A DNA stretch of 64,000 nt from Sporocytophaga sp. GTDB lineage: Bacteria; Bacteroidota; Bacteroidia; Cytophagales; Cytophagaceae. The DNA lies in NCBI RefSeq assembly GCF_017745095.1, contig NZ_JAGHZZ010000005.1:178245-242244 (forward strand), given 5' to 3'. This document shows positions 35,034-43,378 of this stretch, piece after piece. Under the pieces are notes generated by a model. The model saw only the letters and a program-made list of their open reading frames with translations. It was not told the DNA's origin and searched no databases. The position numbers and the translations under genes are program-made. Each line of letters opens with the position of its first letter. Positions within the stretch are counted from its first letter, which is position 1.

Positions 35034-35333
35034 TTTTCTGTGTTTGATTTGAGTATGTGAAGCATAAAGATAATAAAAATATTAAAAATCCTAAGTGAAC
35101 ATGGCAAAATGCAATTGAAGGTCGTGGTTTTATTGTTTGGAATTAAAATATCACAAAATCATAGCTATACACCTCATTTATAAAAGTGGTATAGTTTCTT
35201 TTAATTATTCCTCTTTTAAAGAAATAAATCTTGAATGAATAATTGGGATGGATTAGAAATCAATACTATATTTTGGTAGTAAATTGCATAGACCTTTTTA
35301 TTCTTATTCCTTTATTATGTTTCTTACAAAAAA
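35034..35333. other. Upstream region of the GH5 gene, nothing recognised
   Basis: 300 bp of AT-rich DNA, presumably the GH5 promoter region on the minus strand. No consensus -7 box, operator or small gene is evident; TATCTTTA near the gene is a weak -7 candidate. Confidence 0.35.
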
Positions 35334-35371
35334 AAACACAAGCCTCTGATTTAAATAGGACGCTTGTGTTT
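35334..35371 (-). terminator. Terminator of the copper-protein-like two-gene unit
   Basis: AAACACAAGC (35334-35343) pairs with GCTTGTGTTT (35362-35371). On the minus strand a T-run follows. It lies 35 bp after the stop codon of the second gene. Confidence 0.85.
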
Positions 35372-35406
35372 GTTTCGATAAATAGTTAAGAAATATTCTT
35401 ACTGCT

Positions 35407-36897
35407 TTAGACAGCCTTTATTTTGAATTTACCATTTTTAATGGTGCCTTTATGTTTCACCTGAACCCAAATATAATAGACTCCTGGTTTTGGAAACACA
35501 TATGGGAATATAATTTCACTATTATATTCATTCTTTGATCTCATAAGACTTATAGTTTGTTTATCAACGACACCAGTCGTATCCAAACTTGCGATATTAG
35601 CATCGGATAAATTTCCACATATTGTCACATTTTTATCGATCTTTTGTGCAAGTGCGTATTGAGAAGCCATTGAAATAGTTCCCATAGGATGTAGATGGAT
35701 AAAGACAGATGCATCATCTTTCATTACTACTGCGTGTCCCGCCATTCCAAGGTATGGTTGCAGGTTTGCTGGCATATTGCCATCTTCAGTACATTTAAAA
35801 GAAATTTTTACTGGTTTGCCTGCAATAATATCGTTCTGGATATTGGCCTTTATTTTTAGATTGTCAATAATGGAAGCCTCTGAGTTTAATGGAACATCTC
35901 CTGCAAAATCATTAGTATCTATAATTTCCGAATTTATCTTTTCCAATACTTGTAGCGTATCTGTAAGGGTTTCAGCCATCCCGTTAGAATGAACAACTTC
36001 AGCAAATACCAGATAATTCCCTTCATTCAAAGAAGGCAGAAAACTCGTAAAATGTAATGAATCTTTTGGTATAGGATGAAGGTGGGCAAACTGTTGACCT
36101 TTTGTATCTATCAGAAAAAGATGCATTAACTTACCATGATCGGCAATCAGGTCATTTACTTTCCTTTCTTGCCATTCAGGATTCACAATATCAAGGTAAA
36201 GGTTGCTTTTATCATTTTCTTTTTTAATGTGCGCATTTAACTTAAGGGGTTTGAACATGTTATTTCTATAATCACTTTCTACTTTACCCCACCAGTTATT
36301 GGCAAATATGAGTAATGATACAATTGAAATAAATGTAATGCTCATGACAATAATAGCTGATCTTTTCCCTTTAGGGGTAGGTATCGCCCCATGAGGGATT
36401 GTTGATTCTTTGATCGCAGCTCCTATTATAGTAATAAGTGACAAAATTAAAAAAGCGCCCATAATCTGAAGTCCCAAACTGGTGGTTTGATCCATAGTTC
36501 TTGTTGCAGTCGCTATAGCAGGAACCGGGACAATTGTTGAGCCAATACCTTTTTTTCCTTCTACAGATACTTTCACGCTTGAAGAACCGAAGGTCATAAG
36601 CCAAAGACTACCTTCATATAAGTGATTCATTCCAGCCACCTTTTTGATGTCATCACCTTTGGGTGCACCTGATGATCCGTATTGATAATAGACAGGTTGT
36701 ATTTTAATTCGATTTATTTTTTCATTTCCTGCATCTATCAAGATTTTAGCTATTCCCGGTACTACATCCGGTGGTTGTATGGTTATAAGCAAAGGATAAG
36801 GACCTGCATTGCCCTGATATACGATATCCGGACTTCCAACATGGGCGCGGGATTGTAAACTTATAAGAACCAGTAATAAAGTTATATAAAGTTTCAT
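35407..36897 (-). CDS. PmoB-like layout: exported His-initiated protein with two membrane helices and HLHP motifs
   Basis: 496 residues, function unknown. Signal peptide 1-18 ends in SRA, so the mature protein should start with His19 (HVGSPDIVY), as in PmoB, CopC and LPMO, where an N-terminal His binds copper. A beta-rich domain spans about 19-130. Helices at about 138-161 and 180-200 form a membrane hairpin. The C-terminal extracytoplasmic part has DHGKLMHLFLI (His254, His259), FAHLHP (His272, His274), a His303, GMAGHAV (His388) and FIHLHPMGTISM (His401, His403), and ends in a strand-rich segment. This order (beta domain, two helices, beta domain) equals PmoB. The classical PmoB His137-x-His139 is not visible in the first domain. 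The gene overlaps the upstream membrane-protein gene by 4 nt. Homology is inferred; YtkA-like copper proteins are the alternative. Confidence 0.6.
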   Translation of the reverse strand: MKLYITLLLVLISLQSRAHVGSPDIVYQGNAGPYPLLITIQPPDVVPGIAKILIDAGNEKINRIKIQPVYYQYGSSGAPKGDDIKKVAGMNHLYEGSLWLMTFGSSSVKVSVEGKKGIGSTIVPVPAIATATRTMDQTTSLGLQIMGAFLILSLITIIGAAIKESTIPHGAIPTPKGKRSAIIVMSITFISIVSLLIFANNWWGKVESDYRNNMFKPLKLNAHIKKENDKSNLYLDIVNPEWQERKVNDLIADHGKLMHLFLIDTKGQQFAHLHPIPKDSLHFTSFLPSLNEGNYLVFAEVVHSNGMAETLTDTLQVLEKINSEIIDTNDFAGDVPLNSEASIIDNLKIKANIQNDIIAGKPVKISFKCTEDGNMPANLQPYLGMAGHAVVMKDDASVFIHLHPMGTISMASQYALAQKIDKNVTICGNLSDANIASLDTTGVVDKQTISLMRSKNEYNSEIIFPYVFPKPGVYYIWVQVKHKGTIKNGKFKIKAV

Positions 36898-38087
36898 CTT
36901 TGAACCCTCCTCATCCAGTTACCCCATTTTAAACCCAGGTAAGAGAAGACTATAGCATATGTTAGCGCGATCATAAATCCTAAATAGTATTGAGTTGTAG
37001 TTCCTGCATATCTTGTAAATTCAAATCTGTTTGGTACACTTGGATCTTTATAGTAGGGTAAAGCATGTGTTTGGAAAATCCAATTGTGAGATATTGGCGA
37101 ATTAAGAAAGTAAGAAAAGAACCATTGCGCTATAAATATAGATGCAAAGAACGAGGAACCACATAAGACCGCCTGAGCAAAAATATTTTTGTTGTTGATT
37201 CTTTTATAAAGTTTATCAAGTATAAAACCTGGTATAATTAATAATAAAGGAAATAAAAGCGGGACATAATGCTTTATTGGATTAAGAATGGGGGCAAGCT
37301 TAGGCTCTGCAGGAATCAGGGGTAACATCCATAGCTGGATGAGCAATATTACAGTATAGAATCCAGTGATTGTTGTAGCAGGATAGCTTAATCTTGATCC
37401 ACGCATTGTCGCTGTAACGGGCATTATCAAAACAGAACAAATCAATTGGTAAAACAATGGATTATGCATTTTAGTCCTTCCTAAATGCTCTATAATGAAT
37501 ATATACATTGCAATAAGAAACAAAGATGCTGTGTAGGCAAAGCCCCATCTGAGTAGATTATTATTCATGGGATGAATTTGCTCTCTTTGATTTTGAAAGG
37601 AAAGGACCGTAAGCATTGTTCCTGTGAGGATACTGATAATGCCTGCAAATAGAAGTGCATGTGGCGGACTTAAAATTTTTACATCAAGACCGTATGTATT
37701 ATGCCACCAATCATCAAATGGAGCAGACGTAAGCATAGCAGCGGCTCCCCAAATACAAAGTAAAGTTCCTAAAGGGGCTTTCATTCCCCAGAATGATACA
37801 CTGCTGTTTCTGATTTCTACTTTCTTGCTGAATGTTATTTTTAATAATTTGATGATAGATCCAATGCCAGTAGCAAGTCCACCTAAGTAGATCGCAAGGT
37901 GTGGTGGAGAAAATAAACTGTCTCTGCCTATACTCATATGCCAGGAAATGTCCCATATAACGCCAGTCATGATACTTGTTACCCCAAATATTAGAAAGAT
38001 TGTATATAAAGAAATATGACTTTCTCGCTGTTCAGTTTTCTTTGATGGCAGTTTAAATACAGGTGTAATTGTTTCCATATTAGTCAT
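36894..38087 (-). CDS. Polytopic membrane protein with two PmoC-like putative copper motifs
   Basis: 397 residues with about ten predicted helices. Two similar helix hairpins each carry a motif: Asp46, His50, His63 within WDISWHMSIGRD...SPPH, and Asp125, His129, His143 within FDDWWHNTYGLD...SPPH. The spacings, +4/+13 and +4/+14, equal those of the CuC (Asp156, His160, His173) and CuD (Asn227, His231, His245) ligands of Methylococcus PmoC as I recall them. The first also keeps the Trp before His and the Arg-Asp of the AmoC/PmoC signature. Each site lies at a helix end. It overlaps the PmoB-like gene by 4 nt (ATGA), so the pair is co-translated. I infer a distant PmoC/AmoC relative binding copper or another metal; activity is unknown. 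ATG 38078 is an alternative start. Confidence 0.6.
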   Translation of the reverse strand: MTNMETITPVFKLPSKKTEQRESHISLYTIFLIFGVTSIMTGVIWDISWHMSIGRDSLFSPPHLAIYLGGLATGIGSIIKLLKITFSKKVEIRNSSVSFWGMKAPLGTLLCIWGAAAMLTSAPFDDWWHNTYGLDVKILSPPHALLFAGIISILTGTMLTVLSFQNQREQIHPMNNNLLRWGFAYTASLFLIAMYIFIIEHLGRTKMHNPLFYQLICSVLIMPVTATMRGSRLSYPATTITGFYTVILLIQLWMLPLIPAEPKLAPILNPIKHYVPLLFPLLLIIPGFILDKLYKRINNKNIFAQAVLCGSSFFASIFIAQWFFSYFLNSPISHNWIFQTHALPYYKDPSVPNRFEFTRYAGTTTQYYLGFMIALTYAIVFSYLGLKWGNWMRRVQR

Positions 38088-38353
38088 TTAAAAAAGTGAA
38101 TATATGAAAACATGTTTAATTCCAGGAAGTTTTAAAAATTTAAAAAATACAATACAATTTTTTTTAATAAAGATATTTTATCAGTAAATCAAGGCTAAAA
38201 ACTATTACAATATTATAAACCTGTTTCGTTCCCCCAGGTTCGTAATGTATTTATAATAAAAACTACGAATTAAATTTTTCATTAACTAAGATATAATTTT
38301 AGTTAATGAAGTTTACACTTCAATAATGTTAAATGTAGAAATATGGAATTAAA
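38088..38353. other. Upstream region of the PmoC-like gene
   Basis: 266 bp of AT-rich sequence between the PmoC-like gene and the small gene at 38354-38524 on the same strand. No clear terminator or TAnnTTTG box is visible, so co-transcription with the small gene cannot be excluded. Confidence 0.35.
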
Positions 38354-38524
38354 CTATCTGATATCTTTATATTCAATAATACCAGTCGAAGCATCTATTC
38401 TGTTCGGTTCAGCTTCTATATATTCTCCACCTTCATTTTCAAAGTGCAATGGTTGTTGAGAGCTTTGATAAACATAAGAATATTCAGCTTTATCTTTCTC
38501 TACTTTTTTATCTGGATCGATCAT
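38354..38524 (-). CDS. Small acidic protein, 56 aa, upstream of the PmoC-like gene
   Basis: A short frame from ATG 38524 encodes MIDPDKKVEKDKAEYSYVYQ and continues through PLHFENEGGEYIEAEPNRIDASTGIIEYKDIR. The composition is balanced, polar and acidic and does not look like random AT-rich translation. The same frame is open for 14 codons further upstream (with SEGVQINVIS) until a TAA, without another ATG. The gene may thus be the 3' remnant of a longer one, or use a non-ATG start. No signal peptide or known motif is visible. It is on the same strand as the copper-protein-like pair, 266 bp upstream of it. Function unknown. Confidence 0.5.
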   Translation of the reverse strand: MIDPDKKVEKDKAEYSYVYQSSQQPLHFENEGGEYIEAEPNRIDASTGIIEYKDIR

Positions 38525-38706
38525 TGATATAACGTTTATTTGTACACCTTCAGAACGAATAGAGACTTATGAAAAGTTTCACCTCTGAAGGGGTGATGAT
38601 CATCCCATATTCAATAAGGATAAACTACATTCTGTATAGTTTGCAAAAAAGTTATATGATATGGTAAATAAGGAAACTTTAGGGACTTTAAGATTCGTTT
38701 TTAATG

Positions 38707-38715
38707 AAAAGGAGG
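38707..38715 (+). promoter_or_regulatory. Strong ribosome binding site of the lmo0937-like gene
   Basis: AAAAGGAGG, 5 bp before ATG 38721. Such strong sites are infrequent in Bacteroidota and here decide the start codon. Confidence 0.8.
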
Positions 38716-38720
38716 CGATT

Positions 38721-38873
38721 ATGGGAAATTTATTGTATATATTAGCTGTGATCCTGTTAATAGGCTGGCTTGTTGGATTCTTAGGTTTTGGTGATGCAGT
38801 AGGAGGATTTATACATATATTATTGGTTTTGGCTGTTGTCTTTTTCTTATTTAGAGTAATAAGAGGAGCTTGA
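38721..38873 (+). CDS. Small lmo0937-like membrane protein
   Basis: 50-residue, two-helix membrane protein (MGNLLYILAVILLIGWLVGFLGF, then GGFIHILLVLAVVFFLFRVI). It matches the lmo0937 family of tiny membrane proteins found in many stress regulons. The start is ATG 38721 because a strong Shine-Dalgarno AAAAGGAGG (38707-38715) lies 5 bp upstream; in-frame ATG 38661 would add 20 unrelated residues. Role is unknown but commonly tied to envelope or general stress. Confidence 0.8.
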   Translation: MGNLLYILAVILLIGWLVGFLGFGDAVGGFIHILLVLAVVFFLFRVIRGA

Positions 38874-38880
38874 CCGATTT

Positions 38881-38947
38881 CTATAAAATCAAAAAAGATA
38901 AGTAGAAGTAGAACAAGTTCGTCCTCTTATCTTTTTTGATTTTATAG
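38881..38947. terminator. 22-bp perfect hairpin, bidirectional terminator
   Basis: CTATAAAATCAAAAAAGATAAG (38881-38902) is exactly complementary to 38926-38947. It separates the convergent lmo0937-like and DUF421 genes. A/T-rich arms give poly-T on both strands. Confidence 0.85.
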
Positions 38948-38949
38948 TT

Positions 38950-39444
38950 TCATGAATGTAAAACAAAACTTATCTGTCCATTCCTCTCAAGATAAATTCT
39001 ATCAACATTTTCAAGACTTTCTGATTGTGTTTGTAATCTTACAGCTTCAATTATATCATCATGGGTGATATTATTTTTTTTCAGTGCTGCATCAATAAAG
39101 TTACCATTTTCGTAAAGCAAATGAGGATTTCCTTTAACCTGGTGACCTAAAGGATGATAATACAGCGTTAGTTTTGAAAGAAAAAAATGGATGGAGACGA
39201 GGACGCAAGATGTAATGATTGTGGGAATAAACTTTGCGCTTCCGACAATTGCTTTAGCGAGTATAGCTCCAATTATGATGCTGATTACAACATCAAAGGT
39301 TCCAAATCTGCTTAGTATTCTTTTGCCCCCGAATCTTATAATGAATATCGCGAGGAAATAAATAACTATACCTCGAAAAATCATTGCCCACCATGTGATT
39401 TCAGATTGGTTAGCTTTAAAGAGAAGGTGAATGATGTGATCCAT
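38950..39444 (-). CDS. DUF421 (YetF-type) membrane protein
   Basis: 164-residue protein with three N-terminal helices (MIFRGIVIYFLAIFIIRFGGKRILSRFGTFDVVISIIIGAILAKAIVG is the conserved DUF421 core with GGKR and the DVV segment). A cytosolic domain follows, with PHLLYENGNFIDAALKKNNITHDDIIEAVRLQ, then the short strand ending. YetF-like proteins influence spore or envelope properties in Bacillus; the molecular role is unknown. It is shorter than the Bacillus proteins, which often carry a second cytosolic domain. Monocistronic. Confidence 0.88.
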   Translation of the reverse strand: MDHIIHLLFKANQSEITWWAMIFRGIVIYFLAIFIIRFGGKRILSRFGTFDVVISIIIGAILAKAIVGSAKFIPTIITSCVLVSIHFFLSKLTLYYHPLGHQVKGNPHLLYENGNFIDAALKKNNITHDDIIEAVRLQTQSESLENVDRIYLERNGQISFVLHS

Positions 39445-39533
39445 TATTTCCTACAATCCCTATCGGTATTTCTTTTAATTACTTCAATAAGTAACTCTCA
39501 TAGGCACATAAAGTTTAATTGAATTATGATATA

Positions 39534-40745
39534 TCAAAAAAGGCTTAGCTGATTTGAACCTTTATCTTCAGATTTTTTAGATTTACCAAAGACAGTCATA
39601 CCGCCATATTTGTATGCATTATTTCGTTCTTCTTCAATAATTTTATCGAAATTATCATTAGGGATAAATTCTTTTTCTATTTCAAATGAAAGTTGTGATA
39701 GTTTTTTTATAGCTTGATCTTTTTCATTACTTCCTAGTTTGGCTTTTTCTACAGCGTACTTCAATGTATCTATAGTTTCGTCATATACCTTGGTTAAAAC
39801 AGGAAAAGGGTGTCCATCTTTTCCTCCATGGGCAAAAGAAAATCTTGCAGGATCTTTAAATCTAGAAGGAGTTCCATGAATAATCTCACTTACCAGTGTC
39901 ATAGACTGTATTGTTCTTGGTCCAAGGTCTTTAAGAAGAATAAGCTCTTCGAAATTTCTTACTTCAGTTTCATGTGCAAGCGCCAGCACACTTCCAAGTC
40001 TTTTGAGATTAACATCTGTCACATTGAGTTCATGACGTAGAGGCATTATAAGCTTCTTGATCTCATTCATCATTATTCCGGGTTGTTCCTTGGTTAGTTC
40101 CAACAGACCATTTCTTGCAGGTGCAGCTTCTTTATGTGTCAGGTTTAATATTAATCCTTGATTCTTTCCAAAGATGCTGGTGTGAGGTTCTTCTTCAAAT
40201 GATTTTATGCTTGAACTGTGCCAATGATATCGTCTGGCCATTTTGTTTTGTTCATTCATCCCTTGCTGAACTACAGCCCATTCACCTGTTTTGGTTACAA
40301 TGAAAGAATGTAGATATAGCTGAAAACCGTCCTGTATAGCATTGTTGTCAATTTTTGCTGTAAGTTTGCTGGATCTTATGAGATCGTTGGCATTCAAGCC
40401 TTGTTTTTCTGAGATTTTTAATAACTCATCAGGGGTGTTTCTGGAATGTTTTCCTTTACCTCCGCAAATATAAATCCCGAGCTCTGAGGATTTAGGATTA
40501 ACTGCTTTTTTTAAGGCTCCCATCACTGATGTTGTGATCCCTGAAGAATGCCAATCCATGCCTAAAACTGCTCCAAATGCCTGAAACCACAAGGGATCAC
40601 TTAATCTTTTCAGAACTTCTGAGGTACCATAATGATAAATTAAGGATTCGACAATTGCGCCTCCTAGTTTTGCCATTCTTTCAGAAAGCCAATATGGGAC
40701 GTGCCCGCCATGCAATGGGAGATCAGCAGAACCTGAACGTCTCAT
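39534..40745 (-). CDS. DUF763 protein with a C-terminal beta-clamp-binding motif
   Basis: 403-residue protein of family DUF763, begun by MRRSGSADLPLHGGHVPYWL. It contains GMDWHSSGITTSVMGALK and the typical C-terminal part. Residues 266-290 (ELILLKDLGPRTIQSMTLVSEII) form a helix-hairpin-helix DNA-binding motif. The last five residues are QLSLF (399-403), the consensus of the bacterial sliding-clamp-binding peptide QL(S/D)LF, placed on a flexible Lys/Glu-rich tail where clamp-binding peptides typically sit. Together these suggest a role in DNA replication or repair, perhaps as a nuclease or DNA-binding factor; the family has no established function. It is monocistronic. Confidence 0.85.
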   Translation of the reverse strand: MRRSGSADLPLHGGHVPYWLSERMAKLGGAIVESLIYHYGTSEVLKRLSDPLWFQAFGAVLGMDWHSSGITTSVMGALKKAVNPKSSELGIYICGGKGKHSRNTPDELLKISEKQGLNANDLIRSSKLTAKIDNNAIQDGFQLYLHSFIVTKTGEWAVVQQGMNEQNKMARRYHWHSSSIKSFEEEPHTSIFGKNQGLILNLTHKEAAPARNGLLELTKEQPGIMMNEIKKLIMPLRHELNVTDVNLKRLGSVLALAHETEVRNFEELILLKDLGPRTIQSMTLVSEIIHGTPSRFKDPARFSFAHGGKDGHPFPVLTKVYDETIDTLKYAVEKAKLGSNEKDQAIKKLSQLSFEIEKEFIPNDNFDKIIEEERNNAYKYGGMTVFGKSKKSEDKGSNQLSLF

Positions 40746-40834
40746 GAAATAATTAGGTCAGTAAATGTTGGTTGAGGAATATCTTTATAATTAAAGATAC
40801 GAAAGAGAAGGAGTAGGAAAAAGTAATTTAAAAA

Positions 40835-41101
40835 TTAAAAATGTTTCTTTCTCTTACCGCTTTTAGGTTTCTTATAAAGAGAGGCAGATGGCTGATATTG
40901 TTCAAGTTCTTTTCTCTTTACCTTTACACTTTTGAGATGTTTTTTAGTTTCTCTGCTACTTTCTTTTTGCCAGGTCTGATTTTCACTGTTTAGTGTTTTT
41001 GCTGAAGTCTTTTTTTCGGCTGTACAAGCTGAAATCAGAGCTATTCCCAAAGAAACTGAAATTAGTGTTTTTCCTATATGTTTAAAATTGAGAGTATTCA
41101 T
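40835..41101 (-). CDS. Small basic lipoprotein
   Basis: 88-residue protein with a lipoprotein-type signal (LISVSLGIALISAC), giving a lipidated Cys26. The mature part is short, low in complexity and strongly basic (KKHLKSVKVKRKELEQ, tail KKPKSGKRKKHF). No domain is recognised. Positive charge might contact the peptidoglycan or LPS. Monocistronic, divergent from pgeF. The family is unknown to me. Confidence 0.6.
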   Translation of the reverse strand: MNTLNFKHIGKTLISVSLGIALISACTAEKKTSAKTLNSENQTWQKESSRETKKHLKSVKVKRKELEQYQPSASLYKKPKSGKRKKHF

Positions 41102-41254
41102 GATTTTACTTGTTTTGTTTCATTATCAGTGTTTTGTAAGTTTATGATAATGGTTTTGAATGATTCAAAATTATAATTTATTTTTAAAACTTATTGAAAC
41201 TATTATTCAATTGGCCGTTTATTTTATAATTTTATTTAGATAATGTAATTCTAT

Positions 41255-42046
41255 ATGATTTCCATACAATTTGATCAACTACAACTTTGGCAATTTTCAA
41301 ACCTGAGTAAATGCACCGAAATAAATCATTTTGTTTCAGGAAGAAAAGGCGGTTGTAGCGCCGGCGAATTGGGTGGTTTAAACCTCAGTTTTAAAGTCAA
41401 CGACACTGAGTTAAACGTAATAAAAAATAGAAAGTTACTGTCTCTAGCAATGAATGTTACTGAAAATCACATCGTTTTCCCGGACCAAACACATTCGGAT
41501 AGGGTGGCCGTGCTTAGAAACTTGGATAATGGAGATTCCTTAAGTAATACTGATGCACTTATTACAAACCTGCAAGGAGTCTGTATTGCTGTAATGTCTG
41601 CAGATTGTGTACCTATATTGCTTTATGATAAGCTTAATAAAGCTGTTGGTGCTGTTCATGCAGGCTGGAGAGGAACCGTTTCAAAAATTTTGGATAAGAC
41701 AATTGGAAATATGGAAAAGGAATTTGGAACGAAGGCTTCTGATCTCGTAGTTGGAATTGGACCAAGTATTTCTCCCGAAATTTATGAAGTAGGTCAGGAA
41801 GTGATAGATGCGGCAGAAAATGCTTTTGGTACTATTTCTTCTATGGTCACTAAAATTGAGGGAAAGACTTTTTTTAATTTATGGGAAGCAAATAAATTTC
41901 AGTTAATCTCAAGACATTTGAACCCTGAGAATATAGAAATAGCAGGCATTTGCACCTATCAAAATGCTGATAAGTTTTTCTCAGCAAGAAAGTCTCAAAA
42001 TAAAGCTGGAAGATTTGGGGCAGGGATTGTTATTAATCCCCACTGA
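41255..42046 (+). CDS. pgeF: Peptidoglycan editing factor PgeF / YfiH laccase-fold enzyme
   Basis: Cytosolic enzyme of the DUF152 (YfiH) family, 263 aa. The metal and nucleophile residues are all present: His80 in FPDQTHS, Cys118 in MSADCVPILLYD and His135 in GAVHAGWRGTV. In E. coli this enzyme removes misincorporated L-Ser from UDP-MurNAc peptides, and the family has also been reported to have purine nucleoside phosphorylase or multicopper-oxidase-like activities. The N-terminus ISIQFDQLQLWQFSNLSKCTEINHFVSGRKGGC is typical. It is convergent with lhgO, their stop codons being adjacent. Confidence 0.9.
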   Translation: MISIQFDQLQLWQFSNLSKCTEINHFVSGRKGGCSAGELGGLNLSFKVNDTELNVIKNRKLLSLAMNVTENHIVFPDQTHSDRVAVLRNLDNGDSLSNTDALITNLQGVCIAVMSADCVPILLYDKLNKAVGAVHAGWRGTVSKILDKTIGNMEKEFGTKASDLVVGIGPSISPEIYEVGQEVIDAAENAFGTISSMVTKIEGKTFFNLWEANKFQLISRHLNPENIEIAGICTYQNADKFFSARKSQNKAGRFGAGIVINPH

Positions 42047-43243
42047 TTATAATCTTTTAATTGCCATTTCAGCTACAGTCAAACCTATGGATAGAGATGA
42101 TGTGGCCGCAGGAGAAGGGGCATTCAATACATTGATTGTATTGCTGTTTTCCAGAATCATAAAGTCATCAATCAGCCCGCCATTTCTTTCGCAAGCTTGT
42201 GCTCTCACACCAGCACCTCCATGGATAAGATCGTTTTCCTGTATTTCTGGTAATAACCTTTGCAATGCTTTTGTAAATGCTGCTTTGGAAAAAGACCTTT
42301 GATATTCTCCTAGTCCTGTTTTCCAATATTTTTTAGCCACTTTCTGGAAGCCCGGCCAGGTAACGGATTCATAAAAATCAGTTAAATTGAAATCTGTTCT
42401 TTTATACCCTTCTCTTTTAAATGCAAACACAGCGTTGGGGCCAGCCTCAATACCTCCATTGATCATCCTTGTAAAATGTACACCAAGGAAAGGAAAATTA
42501 GGATCTGGAACCGGATAAATAAGGTTCTTAACAAGATGTTGTTTATCCTTTTTGATCTCATAATATTCACCTCTGAATGGTATTATTCTAACATCTATCG
42601 GTTTGATACTAAGTGCTGCAATTCGGTCACAGAAAAGACCAGCACAGTTAATGATTAATTTTCCGGAAAAGGTTTTATCAGATGTTACCACTTCTACACC
42701 AGAGTTTTTACCAAGGATATCATCAACTTTTTGATTGAGAAAAATTTCTCCTCCCGCTTTTTTAAAAAGTTCTGCATACTTAAGGCAAACTGCAGTATAG
42801 TCGATGATTCCAGTCTGAGGTACTACTATTCCTTTTATTCCTGTACAATGCGGTTCATACTCTTTAATTTCTTCACTGCCTATTAGTTTCAGCCCCTGAA
42901 GTCCATTTTCTAGCCCTCTTTTAAATACATTATCCATTGCAGGTAGCTCATTTTCACTGGTAGCCACAATGATTTTCCCACACAATTCAAATGGAACTTC
43001 ATTGGTTCTGCAAAAATCTAAAAGCATATTATACCCTCTGATACAATTTGTTGCCTTTAGGCTTCCCGGTTTATAATAAATTCCCGAATGAATAACTCCA
43101 CTATTGTTTCCAGTCTGATGTTTAGCCAGCTCATCTTCCTTTTCCAGCAAGGCTACTTTTAAATTTTGGTTTAACTCTTTTATTTTCAGTGCGGTAGCAA
43201 GTCCAACGATGCCGCCACCAATAATTATAATGTCGTAATTCAT
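42047..43243 (-). CDS. lhgO: L-2-hydroxyglutarate oxidase
   Basis: FAD-dependent oxidoreductase of the DAO family (398 aa). The dinucleotide-binding motif IIIGGGIVGLATALKI is at the N-terminus. The LhgO signatures AKHQTGNNSGVIHSGIYYKPGSLKA and FRGEYYEI follow, and the C-terminal segment HGGAGVRAQACERNG closes the FAD fold. LhgO oxidises L-2-hydroxyglutarate to 2-oxoglutarate and passes electrons to the membrane quinone pool, removing a by-product of metabolism. It is monocistronic and begins directly next to the stop of pgeF, convergently. A -7 box CAAAAATA (TATTTTTG on the minus strand, 43295-43302) lies upstream. Confidence 0.93.
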   Translation of the reverse strand: MNYDIIIIGGGIVGLATALKIKELNQNLKVALLEKEDELAKHQTGNNSGVIHSGIYYKPGSLKATNCIRGYNMLLDFCRTNEVPFELCGKIIVATSENELPAMDNVFKRGLENGLQGLKLIGSEEIKEYEPHCTGIKGIVVPQTGIIDYTAVCLKYAELFKKAGGEIFLNQKVDDILGKNSGVEVVTSDKTFSGKLIINCAGLFCDRIAALSIKPIDVRIIPFRGEYYEIKKDKQHLVKNLIYPVPDPNFPFLGVHFTRMINGGIEAGPNAVFAFKREGYKRTDFNLTDFYESVTWPGFQKVAKKYWKTGLGEYQRSFSKAAFTKALQRLLPEIQENDLIHGGAGVRAQACERNGGLIDDFMILENSNTINVLNAPSPAATSSLSIGLTVAEMAIKRL

Positions 43244-43378
43244 TTTTATTAAATGTACTTCAGGTACTTAACTTTTTGACTTTACCCTGAAGAACAAAAA
43301 TAATAAGATAATAATCCAAAAGCGAATTGACCGGAAAAACTAATGTTTTTTAAAAGATGTTATGAAGTAGGACAAATA

